Shown here piece after piece: positions 48,160-57,779 of a DNA stretch of 64,000 nt; the stretch's first letter is position 1; every line of letters begins with the position of its first letter. This stretch comes from Polaromonas sp. (GTDB lineage Bacteria; Pseudomonadota; Gammaproteobacteria; Burkholderiales; Burkholderiaceae_C): assembly GCF_029945925.1 (NCBI RefSeq), contig NZ_JAQSDN010000043.1, positions 78,398 through 142,397 of the forward strand, read 5' to 3'. A program made the position numbers and the translations under genes. Below the pieces are notes generated by a model that saw only the letters and a program-made list of their open reading frames with translations, was not told the origin of the DNA and did no database searches.

Positions 48160-49733
48160 CAAAACTGGTAGTAAAGAAATGGGCTTACCTTGTCGAGCTT
48201 GCTTACTGCCAGATAAAACAGGCACCCAAGCAAAATTCCAACCCAGGGTTTGGGTTGCCAGGCAAGCGTCCACTTGCCCAAACCAGCCTTGGCTCGACCT
48301 TGCCCGTCATAGTTGAACAGCTCCTGGCAGTTGGGCGCCAGCCAGACAATGAACATACCCGCCAGCAGCAACCTGGCAAATGGACCAATACCGCCCATGG
48401 CACCCATGGCGGGAATATTGATAAAAACGCCGTCAAAACTCACTCCGGACGGTAGAAATCGGCCGAGGGCTCCAATACTTTCGACAACCGCGCCCACTTT
48501 GGACGGCAGGGAAATCCCGCCATAGCCAAAGCACCCCTTCAGCAGCAGGACGGCCGCGTTGAAAGAATCTGCCCGAAAAAAAATCCAGGCGACTACCACA
48601 CATACAAATGTCAATGCCGCCGCGACGAAACGGTAACTTTTCCCCTGAATGCCTTGGACAGGGAGCCATTTTCCAAAAATACTGCGCCAAGCATGATTAA
48701 TAACCAGATATACCCCGTGCAACGCTCCCCATATAACGAAGGTCCAGTTTGCCCCGTGCCACAATCCCCCCAGCACCATGGTGACCACGAGATTGACATG
48801 GCGCCAGGTGGCGCCTTTACGGTTTCCCCCAAGAGGAATGTAGAGGTAATCACGGAGGAATTGCGAAAGTGTCATGTGCCAGCGCCGCCAGAATTCAATG
48901 ATGCTGGACGCTTTGTAGGGTGAGTTGAAGTTGATGGGCAGCTTGATTCCAAACAGCAATGAGACTCCGATAGCCATGTCGCAATAGCCAGAAAAATCAA
49001 AGTACAGCTGCAGGGTAAAAGCCAGCGCGCCTGTCCATGCCTCAATGAAATCAGGCTGAATTCCCCGCTCCGCGGCGGAAAATACAGGGCCTGTGTATTC
49101 GGCAAAACTGTCCGCAAGAAGCACTTTCTTGACCAGACCTATTGTAAAAATACTCAACCCAACAGCGACATTGTCCAGCCGTATTCGATAAGTCTCGCTG
49201 CGGGCGAACTGGGGCATCATTTGCCCGTGATGAAGTACCGGACCAGCGATCAAGTGCGGGAAGTAGGTGACGAACAACAGGTAGTGATTGAAGTTGTATT
49301 CACGAGCGATGCCTCTGTGAACATCAACCAGATAGGCTATCTGGGTAAATGTGAAGAACGAGATTCCAAGAGGCAGGACGATGCTGACAAAAGAGATCGA
49401 ATCACCACTGATGGCATTGATATTGCCAATGAAAAAGTTCGCATATTTGTAAAATCCCAACAACGCCAGGTTCACGACAACGGCAAGAACCAGGAATGAC
49501 TTGGCTCGCGTGCGCGTCAGTGCGTGGCCAACCAAGTAGCCCATGCTGTAGTTAAAAACAATGGAAAACAGCAGCAACCAGATATATTTGGGTGACCACC
49601 AGCCATAAAAAAACAGCGAAGCCAGCGAGAGCCACAGCGCACTGATGTTGTGCCCAAAACGCGCAAGAAAGAAAAAACCTGCAAATACAACCGGCAAAAA
49701 TAGGAACAAGAATTCGTAGGAGTTGAAAAGCAC
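48159..49733 (-). CDS. MBOAT family O-acyltransferase (AlgI-like)
   Basis: A 524-residue membrane-bound O-acyltransferase with about 10-12 helices. VMVLGGLWHGANWTFVIWGALHGVYLVINHAWR holds the conserved MBOAT His. RRWHMTLSQFLRDYLYIPLGGNRKG and YFDFSGYCDMAIGVSLLFGIKLPINFNSPYKA are diagnostic of the AlgI/PatA/DltB group. The start is GTG at 49733 with AGGG upstream on the minus strand. It probably moves acetyl across the inner membrane so the SGNH partner can O-acetylate the polysaccharide. Confidence 0.95.
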   Translation of the reverse strand: MLFNSYEFLFLFLPVVFAGFFFLARFGHNISALWLSLASLFFYGWWSPKYIWLLLFSIVFNYSMGYLVGHALTRTRAKSFLVLAVVVNLALLGFYKYANFFIGNINAISGDSISFVSIVLPLGISFFTFTQIAYLVDVHRGIAREYNFNHYLLFVTYFPHLIAGPVLHHGQMMPQFARSETYRIRLDNVAVGLSIFTIGLVKKVLLADSFAEYTGPVFSAAERGIQPDFIEAWTGALAFTLQLYFDFSGYCDMAIGVSLLFGIKLPINFNSPYKASSIIEFWRRWHMTLSQFLRDYLYIPLGGNRKGATWRHVNLVVTMVLGGLWHGANWTFVIWGALHGVYLVINHAWRSIFGKWLPVQGIQGKSYRFVAAALTFVCVVVAWIFFRADSFNAAVLLLKGCFGYGGISLPSKVGAVVESIGALGRFLPSGVSFDGVFINIPAMGAMGGIGPFARLLLAGMFIVWLAPNCQELFNYDGQGRAKAGLGKWTLAWQPKPWVGILLGCLFYLAVSKLDKVSPFLYYQF

Positions 49734-49737
49734 GCGA

Positions 49738-50862
49738 CTACCCTACAACCCGTTTGAGTGCCTCGAGGTACTGGAGACCCCATTTGGTATCCGGCTCAAG
49801 ATAGTTCCCTTCAGCCCATTCATTCCAGGATTTCAGAAAAACAATTCTGTGCTCTTCTTCGCGGCCAGCGACAGCCTGGACAGCATCCCGTAAATGTTGC
49901 TCAAAAAGTTGAGGGGTTGAATTTGCCAGGACCAGCCCCTTGCGCCCTTTTCTGGGCGTGTTGTCCCAGTTAGGGAAAACGCAGGGATAAGCCTCACAGT
50001 CGAGTTGATTGAGGTCTGGCACCAAGTGCTTGATGGCTTCACGATATTCGACCACACGGGGTCCGCCCAACGGCAGTCTTCGGCGAATGCCCCAGGCGAT
50101 TCTTGAAACTTCATTGACGACCGCATTTGAGGTGTTGGTTACAGCCAGCGTGGACATTGTCACGGCATCCAGTCCCAGTTCCGTGGCGCTCTCAAAATCC
50201 AGCATGTTGATCCCGACGATATGCAGACCAGGGAGGCCTGCTTTTAACGCCAGTCCACGCCAGAAGTCAAATCGCCTTTTGGCCTCCGGCACATCGGTAG
50301 GCTTGAAAATGACAAGCATGGGTTTGCCATCAACCCTGATGTAACGATGATCTGCGAACGCCTTCAGCAGGTACTCGAAATGCGCCCTATCATCCTCTTC
50401 CCCAGGATAGGTCTGATCGATCAACAACCGGTGAGGCTCATCCTTCCAGATACCGCTCCATGAGTGATTGGCCCAACCCAGGCAGAACGGAAAATCTGGC
50501 TGGCCTGAGTGCAGGACTTCATTGAAAGGCCGCTCCAGCATGCGGCGACCTCCAAACCAATAGTGCCAATAACAAAAGCCCTCAACACCGAAACTCGCGG
50601 CCATCTCTGCCTGCGCAACTCTGGTTTCCGGCAGTCTTAAATCATAAAATCCCAGATCTGCGGGGACGCGGGGCTGCTCATGCCCTTTGAACAAGGCCTT
50701 TGCGCTGGCAACATTGGTCCACTCGGTAAACCCCTTACCCCACCACAAATCGTTTTCGGGAGTCGGATGGAACTGAGGCAAATAAAAGGCAATAATGCGG
50801 GCCGTTTTTTCCGGACCAGAACAATGCGGCAAATCACCTTGACCCGGGGCGGCGTTATGCAA
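49738..50862 (-). CDS. WbsX-like protein with GH99-like domain
   Basis: A 374-residue protein. RIIAFYLPQFHPTPENDLWWGKGFTEWTNV starts the GH99-like TIM barrel, followed by FCYWHYWFGGRRMLERPFNEVL, CLGWANHSWSG and IVFLKSWNEWAEGNYLEPDTKWG, the hallmarks of WbsX-type proteins of O-antigen and capsule clusters. Annotated as glycosyltransferases by position, they may act as glycosidases or endo-type enzymes; their activity is not settled. No ATG begins the ORF: the start is a TTG at 50862 preceded by GAGGTGGTAAAAA, a convincing ribosome-binding site, overlapping the upstream gene by eight bases. Confidence 0.88.
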   Translation of the reverse strand: MHNAAPGQGDLPHCSGPEKTARIIAFYLPQFHPTPENDLWWGKGFTEWTNVASAKALFKGHEQPRVPADLGFYDLRLPETRVAQAEMAASFGVEGFCYWHYWFGGRRMLERPFNEVLHSGQPDFPFCLGWANHSWSGIWKDEPHRLLIDQTYPGEEDDRAHFEYLLKAFADHRYIRVDGKPMLVIFKPTDVPEAKRRFDFWRGLALKAGLPGLHIVGINMLDFESATELGLDAVTMSTLAVTNTSNAVVNEVSRIAWGIRRRLPLGGPRVVEYREAIKHLVPDLNQLDCEAYPCVFPNWDNTPRKGRKGLVLANSTPQLFEQHLRDAVQAVAGREEEHRIVFLKSWNEWAEGNYLEPDTKWGLQYLEALKRVVG

Positions 50863-52096
50863 TTTTTACCACCTCAACTTCAGGTAACGGGAACACCAAG
50901 TTCATACCTGAAAATTTCTTGTTGCTGACAAAAAAACTTCTGAAGTGCCAAGGCAACACCATGACGTAGTCGGGGGTTTTGGCGAGCAACTCGGCCTCGG
51001 GAATAATGGGTATCCAGGTTCCGGGCGTAAAACAGCCGAATTTTTCAGAATTGACCTCCCCTACAAACGGGATCTCATTTTCAGTCAAATTACAGTACTG
51101 CAGAAGGACATTTCCCTTGGTGGACGCACCCAAAGCAGCGACCGTTTTGCCTTCAGCTCGGGCCACTTGGAGAAACGCAAGCAAATCACGTCTGGTACGA
51201 GCCGCACGATCAGCAAAGGCATGAAAAGGCGCAAGCGTGTCAAGCCCCCTTGAACGCTCAGTGTCGAGAATTTTCTGGACCGCCGGCACCGGGACTTCGT
51301 CTCCTGAACCTTTTGCCACGGTGATCGAGAAACTGCCCCCGTTTACATCATTGAACTCAACATCCAGAATCCTGAATCCAACCCGATCAGCCATCCACTT
51401 GATCTGGCTCAACGCGTAAAACTCCAGATGTTCATGGCACACCGTGTCATAGGAGTTGGTGTCCAGCATTGTCGGCATGTAGCTCTGCTCAAATACCCAG
51501 ATCCCGTCATCGGCCAGAACTTCATGAACTTCCTGCATAAAAGCCATCGGGGCTTCCAGGTCGTAAAACATCGAGAATGAAGTAACGACCTTGGCCTTTT
51601 TCCCTGGAAAGCGTTCTTTGACCAGGGCGGCCGAGAAAAAGTCGGGGATCAAATCAATATGTTTTGGGTAATAGGCGTGGAATTTGATGCCCGTTGGATC
51701 GATCCCTGCAAGCACAAGCCCCTCGGATGGATAAGCCTTCAATGTAGTGCTGTCGTTGCTCCCAATATCCAGAACCAGGTCACCGGCACGCAGGTCGACT
51801 TGCCCAAGGATTCTTTTGACCTTGCCATGCAAGTGCGCCACCATGCTGGCGTTGAGGCCTGAGCGGTATCCATAATTCTCGCCGTACATTTCGGCAAGAT
51901 CGTAGGAGTGCTCCATCTGCAATAGACCACAAGTCTCGGAGCCGCCCACGCATTTCACCAGCCGCAGTGGGCCGATTGTCACGTTTGCATTTTTTTTTCG
52001 GGGAAACACTCCTGTGAGCATTTGCTCGCCCAAATCCAGTACGCATTCGAGTTGCGTATTGCCACAGATCCTGCACTTACTGACCTTTTTGTACAT
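50855..52096 (-). CDS. Class I SAM-dependent methyltransferase of the sugar C-methyltransferase type
   Basis: A 413-residue three-domain enzyme. The N-terminal zinc-binding part has CRICGNTQLECVLDLGEQ and later CVGGSETCGLLQ. The central SAM fold has GDLVLDIGSNDSTTLKAY and SFSMFYDLEAPMAF, and FEQSYMPTMLDTNSYDTVCHEHLEFYAL contains the H-E-H active-site cluster of the TylC3/NovU type. The C-terminal Rossmann domain has VAALGASTKGNVLLQYC. These enzymes C-methylate NDP-4-keto-6-deoxy sugars. It follows a GMD-like gene, so a branched 6-deoxyhexose may be made, with the substrate not proven. It ends in the WbsX-like start. Confidence 0.9.
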   Translation of the reverse strand: MYKKVSKCRICGNTQLECVLDLGEQMLTGVFPRKKNANVTIGPLRLVKCVGGSETCGLLQMEHSYDLAEMYGENYGYRSGLNASMVAHLHGKVKRILGQVDLRAGDLVLDIGSNDSTTLKAYPSEGLVLAGIDPTGIKFHAYYPKHIDLIPDFFSAALVKERFPGKKAKVVTSFSMFYDLEAPMAFMQEVHEVLADDGIWVFEQSYMPTMLDTNSYDTVCHEHLEFYALSQIKWMADRVGFRILDVEFNDVNGGSFSITVAKGSGDEVPVPAVQKILDTERSRGLDTLAPFHAFADRAARTRRDLLAFLQVARAEGKTVAALGASTKGNVLLQYCNLTENEIPFVGEVNSEKFGCFTPGTWIPIIPEAELLAKTPDYVMVLPWHFRSFFVSNKKFSGMNLVFPLPEVEVVKIA

Positions 52097-52117
52097 TGTT
52101 AATGTCCTGTTAAATAT

Positions 52118-53083
52118 TCATGTTTTTGCATCGAGCAATTGCAGATCAGCATCGACCATCATGCTTACAAGCGTCCTGAATCCAATCTCGGGACTCCAGC
52201 CCAGCTCACGCTTGGCCTTCGCGGCTGACCCCACGAGCAAGGCCGGTTCATTCGGGCGATAAGAATCCTCACCTTCCCGCACGTAGTCCCGATAGTCGAG
52301 TCCGAGATGTGCAAACGCATACTCACATAGTTCCCGCACTGAATGACTTTCGCCTGTGCACACAACATAGTCATCCGGGCGAGATTGTTGCAACATCAAC
52401 CACATTGCGCGGACATAATCTCCGGCAAATCCCCAGTCGCGCCGCGCATCCAGGTTGCCGAGACTCAATTGCGTTCCAAGCCCTAATTTTATTCTCGCGG
52501 CTTCGTATGTAATCTTCCTGGTGACAAACGACAGACCTCGACGGGGACTTTCGTGGTTGAACAAAATGGCTGAAGCTGCGAACATATCGTAGCGCTGGCG
52601 ATAAATGCGAATCGAGGCATCCGCAAAAACCTTTGCAGCGCCGTAAGGGCTTCGAGGATTCGTACGTGTGCATTCCGTTTGAGGGCTTTCAACAGCCTCG
52701 CCAAAAATTTCACGGCTTGAAGCTTGGCATAACCGGATTTCAGTATCTACTTCCCGTATGGCCTCAAGGATGCGCAACACAGCCAATCCGTTGACGTCAC
52801 CAATTCCCACAGGGTCGTCATACATGCCGGAGCCTGACGAATAGGCTGCAAGATTGTAAATCTCTGAAGGTTTGACACGTTCGATCACCTCCTTCATTTC
52901 AGCCTGGCTAGACATGTTCCACTTCACCAACTCGACTCTTTGCGCCAGCTCTACCGGAAGCTTTGCACGAGCAACGCCTACATCCCGCACCGCCCCAATC
53001 ACACGGTACGCTTTCCCGAGCAACAGCTCGGCCAAATAACAGCCGTCCTGCCCCGTTATTCCGGTAATCAGTGCAACTTTCAT
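52118..53083 (-). CDS. GDP-mannose 4,6-dehydratase-like SDR (shorter paralogue)
   Basis: A 321-residue extended SDR. MKVALITGITGQDGCYLAELLLGKAYRVIG is the GMD-type nucleotide start, with AAYSSGSGMYDDPVGIGDVN, SSREIFGEA, SPYGAAK (YxxxK) and NHESPRRGLSFVTRKITYEAARI. It lacks about 40 residues relative to the full GMD at 56617 and has a different AASSRE segment where GMD carries STSELYG, so the sugar nucleotide may differ from GDP-mannose. The adjacent C-methyltransferase and GT2 genes suggest a role in a branched or rarer 6-deoxy sugar. The start abuts the GT2 stop. Confidence 0.88.
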   Translation of the reverse strand: MKVALITGITGQDGCYLAELLLGKAYRVIGAVRDVGVARAKLPVELAQRVELVKWNMSSQAEMKEVIERVKPSEIYNLAAYSSGSGMYDDPVGIGDVNGLAVLRILEAIREVDTEIRLCQASSREIFGEAVESPQTECTRTNPRSPYGAAKVFADASIRIYRQRYDMFAASAILFNHESPRRGLSFVTRKITYEAARIKLGLGTQLSLGNLDARRDWGFAGDYVRAMWLMLQQSRPDDYVVCTGESHSVRELCEYAFAHLGLDYRDYVREGEDSYRPNEPALLVGSAAKAKRELGWSPEIGFRTLVSMMVDADLQLLDAKT

Positions 53084-54148
53084 TCAGGACAAGGGCTTCA
53101 CGCCAAAAGCCTTAGCCAGCCTGAAGCTGGCTGCTGTCGCGTGCCGGCTGTGGAGCAGGTCGTATAAAGCCATTCCGGAGGTTTTGGCCCTCAGGGAAAA
53201 ATATAAAACCATGATGAAGTTGGCTGCAGAAGCAGGAAACCGGCTTATCAGCCAGGCAGTCCGACTTTCCAGACCGCGCCTGCTCTCTGGCCAGAACTTG
53301 CGAAATTCATTGATGGAATAAGAACCCATAGCTCTCTGGTGAAACAATGCCTTGACACTGCGCCATGGTTGCTTGCGGCAAACCGCGCGCTTGGCATCGT
53401 CCGAATACTCAGGAAATGACCATATGAGTTGAGGCCACTTGAACATCCAGATTTCAAACCCGCGCGGGGTCCACATCGCGTTGCCGTAGCGAATTTCGAT
53501 CAATGGATCGCTGATGACAAGAACGTCGTCAATGGAGGGCTTTTGAAATATGACGCCTACATGAATGAAGAGAGATCCATAGTAGGCAGGTCGCTCCCTG
53601 GTCATCCATTTTTCTCTTTTGATGACGACACAGCCAATAAACGAAAGGTATGAACCAACCTCTCTGAGAAATTCATCCTTTCGGGAACCGGAATAACAAA
53701 CATCCTCCAAGAAATCAAGACGCCGCTTTTCCATGACCACCGAAAGATCAGCGCTCCTTACCTCCGCATTCACCACGATCAGATCGGGACTGGCCTTCAT
53801 CGCGGTCAAAACCCGTTGAATAGCACCGGGCTTCAGCAGGTCATCATCCGTCATCAGCCAGCAGTATTTCCCTGTGGCGTAGGCGACAGCCTTGTCGTAA
53901 TCGGCGTCCACGCCCGAATTGGTCAACTCACGACGATAAACAATTTGCGGATAGCGTGCGCAATATTGCGCCATCACCTCGGCCGTATTGTCCGGCGAGG
54001 CGCCATCAACGATGACAAGCTGAACACCGTCTTCGATCTGATCCACGATCGAGTCGAGGGTTTTTCCAATGAAGCGAGCTCTATTCAATGTCGCTATGCA
54101 TATGGACAACTCAAACATGGTAGACGGTAATGGCCGAGAATCAATCAT
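53084..54148 (-). CDS. Glycosyltransferase family 2 protein
   Basis: A 354-residue GT-A enzyme. ELSICIATLNRARFIGKTLDSIV opens the fold, VDGASPDNTAEVM carries the nucleotide-sugar Asp region, CWLMTDDDLLKPGAI has the metal-binding DxD, and the C-terminal part has two mildly hydrophobic stretches. GT2 enzymes of this sort resemble abequosyl- or 6-deoxyhexosyl-transferases in O-antigen clusters. The track start (54148) and the in-frame ATG at 54118 are both possible because neither has a clear ribosome-binding site. It abuts the GMD-like gene it precedes. Confidence 0.87.
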   Translation of the reverse strand: MIDSRPLPSTMFELSICIATLNRARFIGKTLDSIVDQIEDGVQLVIVDGASPDNTAEVMAQYCARYPQIVYRRELTNSGVDADYDKAVAYATGKYCWLMTDDDLLKPGAIQRVLTAMKASPDLIVVNAEVRSADLSVVMEKRRLDFLEDVCYSGSRKDEFLREVGSYLSFIGCVVIKREKWMTRERPAYYGSLFIHVGVIFQKPSIDDVLVISDPLIEIRYGNAMWTPRGFEIWMFKWPQLIWSFPEYSDDAKRAVCRKQPWRSVKALFHQRAMGSYSINEFRKFWPESRRGLESRTAWLISRFPASAANFIMVLYFSLRAKTSGMALYDLLHSRHATAASFRLAKAFGVKPLS

Positions 54149-54233
54149 TTACAACACAGCAGAAATTGAACGTACGACTGAAATGTCAATTAAGTACTTC
54201 AGTTTACCTTTTTAGATTACAGACAATATCTTA

Positions 54234-55082
54234 TTAAATCACTACGAATTTCTGGTCCGCAATTAATTCAAACTGCTCAGCGCTTGATTTTCTGAATTTC
54301 TTGAATTGCGATTTATTTTCCGCAAACTTCAATCCCTCTACTCCATCCAGGAAACTTTCATCAAAACAATCTGGGTCTACAAAAAATCCGTTTACGCCAT
54401 TTCGATCAACCGTAATAAACTGATAGCCGTAGGATTTGAAAAAATTCGTCCAGCCAGAAATGGAGACGCCGTAGTAGAGATGGCTGGGGTGGGCCTTTGT
54501 GAACACAAAGTCGGACTGATATTCGACCGTTGTGCTCCGCTCGGGACCATAAACAGAATTGTATTCAACTACAAATATTTTCGGCCTGAAGCCATTATCG
54601 AAAATGGCTTTTGCAATATAATAGTCATTGCCATCAATATCGAGCGAGAACACATCCGGGTCATGGTGAAATGCCAGCGCTTTAATGTCACGCACACTTT
54701 CTACGGTAACAAACATGTCGCGAATCTCCGCGCCAATGCTATAGCCAATAACCGTTCTTTTGGCCCGCTCCACCAAATGGGCGCTGCCTTCAATCAGTAG
54801 CCCACTGTATTTTTCGGCGACCAGCAGCCACCCGGTGTTGTTTTCAATGCCGTCAGCAGCACCGATCTCGATAAAGTAGCGATTGCTGCGGAGCAATTGC
54901 TTGCGCAATACATCAAGAATTCCGTCTTCGCCGTTCTGGCTGAAACCTGAGAACTCCCAACTCCCGGGCTTGCTCAAGTCTATATTTCGCGCGCCCATCA
55001 TTGCGGCGCCTTTACTCAATGCAATAGCTATACGCTGCCTGTCTCGCATGTCAAGCAGATAATTAGTGGCTTTTCTGATCAT
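54234..55082 (-). CDS. FkbM-like methyltransferase-related protein
   Basis: A 282-residue protein. GFSQNGEDGILDVLRKQLLRSNRYFIEIGAADGIENNTGWLLVAEKYSGLLIEGS resembles the SAM-binding start of FkbM-type methyltransferases (IEIGAADG as motif I). DVFSLDIDGNDYYIAKAIFDNGFRPKIFVVEYNSVYG contains a motif-II-like LDIDG. A sugar O-methylation is possible; the rest has no clear substrate motif. It is more AT-rich than its flanking backbone and sits between the flippase and a GT2 gene. Genes of this type are frequent in polysaccharide loci and often annotated only as hypothetical. Confidence 0.65.
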   Translation of the reverse strand: MIRKATNYLLDMRDRQRIAIALSKGAAMMGARNIDLSKPGSWEFSGFSQNGEDGILDVLRKQLLRSNRYFIEIGAADGIENNTGWLLVAEKYSGLLIEGSAHLVERAKRTVIGYSIGAEIRDMFVTVESVRDIKALAFHHDPDVFSLDIDGNDYYIAKAIFDNGFRPKIFVVEYNSVYGPERSTTVEYQSDFVFTKAHPSHLYYGVSISGWTNFFKSYGYQFITVDRNGVNGFFVDPDCFDESFLDGVEGLKFAENKSQFKKFRKSSAEQFELIADQKFVVI

Positions 55083-55107
55083 ACTTTTTTCGTTATAAAA
55101 ATCAAAT

Positions 55108-56616
55108 TCAGACGCTGGATTTTACCCAGCCAAATTTACTCAACACAATGAGTCGCAATTTTGAAGATAAAGCGGTAGCCACCATGGCGGCTGTGAATGC
55201 TAAAAATATTCCAAAAATCAGTTTTCCGTAAACAGAATGCACCATCGCCTGAGACCATAGCCCGCCCAGTAAACCAACAATTGCGGTCACGATAAAAGGG
55301 ATGCCCACATCTTGAAAGAACCAGGCAAAAGCGATCCCCTTAAGCAAATGACGATGCGTCAGCCACGTACCAATTATCAAGTACACCACGTGCAAAGCCA
55401 GCCATGCCATGGCTGCTCCCTGTGCCCCCCGTGTCAAGGTTAACAGAACAATCAAGGGCACCAGCAAAATGATCAAGATCAGCGTGATGAAAATGGGCAG
55501 ACGCGTTTCTCCATATGCCAATTGCAGCGCATAAGGCATATACATGATGCCATGCAAAGCTGATCCGACCACCAGCAGCTTTACAAGAGGCGCAACGCTC
55601 TCTGCGATTCCCACGTTGCCCGTCCATGCGGTTAGAAGCTCTTCAGCGAAAAGTACCAGAAACATTGCAAGGGGAAAAAGCACGATCGCCAAGACTCGGG
55701 TACTTAAACGGTAGGCCTCTTCAAGTTGAAGAGTATTGCCGCTTGCCACCATTGCCGAAAACCGCGGATAGATGACGTTGAAAAATGGTGTGACCACCGC
55801 ATACAAGCCGCTCACAACTACGGTTGCGAGCATATATTTCCCAAACTCTTCCAGTCCTAGCAACTTACTCAGAATGACCTTGTCCAACTGGGACAATATG
55901 ATTCCAGATAACGCGATCAAGCTCATTCCGGCCGAAAAACGCCAAACCTTTTTTAGTGCGCTCCAATCAAATCTCTGAAACTGTTCAACACCCATGACCT
56001 GCCATGCTGCCATACGCATAATTCCTGCGTAGACAAGACCTACTACCGCCTGCCAGATAAAGAACGCTTCAATAGTTGGAGATATAAATTCGAGTATGCC
56101 TATCGCGCCCAAACTTCCAAGGGTCACCATTACAATATTGATACTGCTCGATACTGCCAGGCGTTGTGCTCCCAATAGAGCTCCTTGGTATAGTCCAACT
56201 GGCCAACGAGCAGCGACAACAACTCCCATCAAAACTACAGCATGGGAAACAGTATCCGGCGATAATTTATTTAACTGCAACCAATATTGCGAGATGAATG
56301 GCGCAAAAATGAAAACTGCTACGGCGATTGCAACCGCCATTGCCCAATAGATAACTGCGAGGGTATGTAGGAGACTTCTGGCCTCGCGCATGTTACCGGA
56401 CGCCGTACAGCGTGCAACCTCGCGGTTGATCGTTGGCGCCATGCCCATATCCAGCAACTGAAACAACGCCTGAGTCGTGACAAAAAACCCGATCAACCCA
56501 TAAGACTCAATACCCAAGTATTTAAGATACAGTGGTACAACCGCCAGACTGAGAATTGCCGACCACCCCGAGTTGGCCAGCCCCACGAGCAAATTGCGTT
56601 CCAATCTCACGTGCAC
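55108..56616 (-). CDS. Wzx-like oligosaccharide flippase
   Basis: A 502-residue membrane protein with about 12-14 helices and few charged residues inside, of the polysaccharide-transporter branch of the MOP superfamily. NSGWSAILSLAVVPLYLKYLGIESYGLIGFFVTTQALFQLLDMGMAPTINREVARCTA is the diagnostic N-terminal PST/MATE-like motif. It should flip the undecaprenyl-linked repeat unit across the inner membrane before polymerisation. The start is GTG at 56616; a second GTG two codons later is an alternative. It is one base from the gmd stop. Confidence 0.92.
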   Translation of the reverse strand: MHVRLERNLLVGLANSGWSAILSLAVVPLYLKYLGIESYGLIGFFVTTQALFQLLDMGMAPTINREVARCTASGNMREARSLLHTLAVIYWAMAVAIAVAVFIFAPFISQYWLQLNKLSPDTVSHAVVLMGVVVAARWPVGLYQGALLGAQRLAVSSSINIVMVTLGSLGAIGILEFISPTIEAFFIWQAVVGLVYAGIMRMAAWQVMGVEQFQRFDWSALKKVWRFSAGMSLIALSGIILSQLDKVILSKLLGLEEFGKYMLATVVVSGLYAVVTPFFNVIYPRFSAMVASGNTLQLEEAYRLSTRVLAIVLFPLAMFLVLFAEELLTAWTGNVGIAESVAPLVKLLVVGSALHGIMYMPYALQLAYGETRLPIFITLILIILLVPLIVLLTLTRGAQGAAMAWLALHVVYLIIGTWLTHRHLLKGIAFAWFFQDVGIPFIVTAIVGLLGGLWSQAMVHSVYGKLIFGIFLAFTAAMVATALSSKLRLIVLSKFGWVKSSV

Positions 56617-57702
56617 TTACTCGTGATAGGCATTCGCATAGTAGCCGTGCTTTTTCACCAGTTCATCACGTTCTGCGGATTTGAGGTCTTCGCGCACCAT
56701 CTCCTGAACCAGTTCGAAAAAAGTGATCTTGGGTTCCCAGCCGAGCTTGGCTTTGGCCTTGGAGGGATCTCCGAGAAGAGTTTCAACCTCCGTGGGTCTG
56801 AAGTAACGTGGATCCACCGAAACAATACATTTCCTGGACGCGTTATAGCCCTTCTCCTGCAGCCCCTCTCCCTCCCACCGAATGTCCATGCCCAGCTCTT
56901 TCGCTGCAATGCTGACAAAATCGCGAACACTGTATTGCACTCCGGTGGCAATCACAAAGTCCTCCGGCTGTTCTTGCTGCAGCATGAGCCACTGCATTTC
57001 TACATAGTCCTTGGCGTGACCCCAGTCGCGCAAGGCATTCAGGTTGCCCAGGTAGAGATGTTCTTGCAAGCCCAGCTTGATGCGAGCCAAGGCTCTTGTG
57101 ATTTTCCGGGTGACAAAGTTTTCTCCACGAATGGGGGATTCATGATTGAAAAGAATCCCGTTACACGCATACATACCATATGCCTCGCGGTAGTTGACGG
57201 TGATCCAGTATGCATACAACTTCGCGACCGCATAAGGTGAACGCGGGTAAAAAGGCGTGGTTTCCTTCTGCGGTATTTCCTGAACCAGGCCATACAGCTC
57301 AGAAGTTGACGCTTGGTAAAAGCGCGTTTTCTTCTCCAGGCCCAAAATCCGGATGGCTTCAAGCATGCGCAACGGCCCCATTGCGTCCACGTCTGCGGTG
57401 TATTCTGGTGACTCAAAGCTCACGGCCACGTGGCTCATGGCGGCAAGGTTGTAGATTTCGTCGGGCTGAATCTTCTGGATCAGACGAACCAGGTTCGAGG
57501 AATCCGTCAAGTCACCGTGATGCAGGAAAAAGCGCACATCTTCCTCATGCGGGTCATGGTACAGATGGTCAATTCTGGCGGTGTTGAACGACGATGCCCG
57601 GCGCTTGATGCCGTGCACAACATAGCCTTTGCTCAACAGAAGCTCTGCCAGGTAGGCGCCGTCCTGCCCTGTGACGCCAGTGATTAATGCAGTTTTTTTC
57701 AT
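56617..57702 (-). CDS. gmd: GDP-mannose 4,6-dehydratase
   Basis: A 361-residue extended SDR that converts GDP-mannose to GDP-4-keto-6-deoxymannose. [34 protein letters not shown] is the GMD nucleotide signature. Thr/Ser and Glu of [17 protein letters not shown] with YAVAK (YxxxK) form the catalytic triad. [16 protein letters not shown] and [25 protein letters not shown] are also conserved. The product is used for GDP-fucose, GDP-rhamnose, GDP-perosamine or GDP-colitose. No adjacent GDP-fucose synthase is obvious. The epimerase-type gene at 57780 is not a clear GMER. Confidence 0.95.
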   Translation of the reverse strand: MKKTALITGVTGQDGAYLAELLLSKGYVVHGIKRRASSFNTARIDHLYHDPHEEDVRFFLHHGDLTDSSNLVRLIQKIQPDEIYNLAAMSHVAVSFESPEYTADVDAMGPLRMLEAIRILGLEKKTRFYQASTSELYGLVQEIPQKETTPFYPRSPYAVAKLYAYWITVNYREAYGMYACNGILFNHESPIRGENFVTRKITRALARIKLGLQEHLYLGNLNALRDWGHAKDYVEMQWLMLQQEQPEDFVIATGVQYSVRDFVSIAAKELGMDIRWEGEGLQEKGYNASRKCIVSVDPRYFRPTEVETLLGDPSKAKAKLGWEPKITFFELVQEMVREDLKSAERDELVKKHGYYANAYHE

Positions 57703-57779
57703 GGGGGATTTTCAGTTTGACTTGATATTGTCGAGGTCTTGGGCAGTGCGCTATCCGGCGTCACAATCCCACTTTTTCT

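Noticed and set aside
57703-57779. Promoter-like sequence between gmd and the epimerase
   Set aside because: No convincing -35/-10 pair or operator can be read, and the locus may be read through from upstream.
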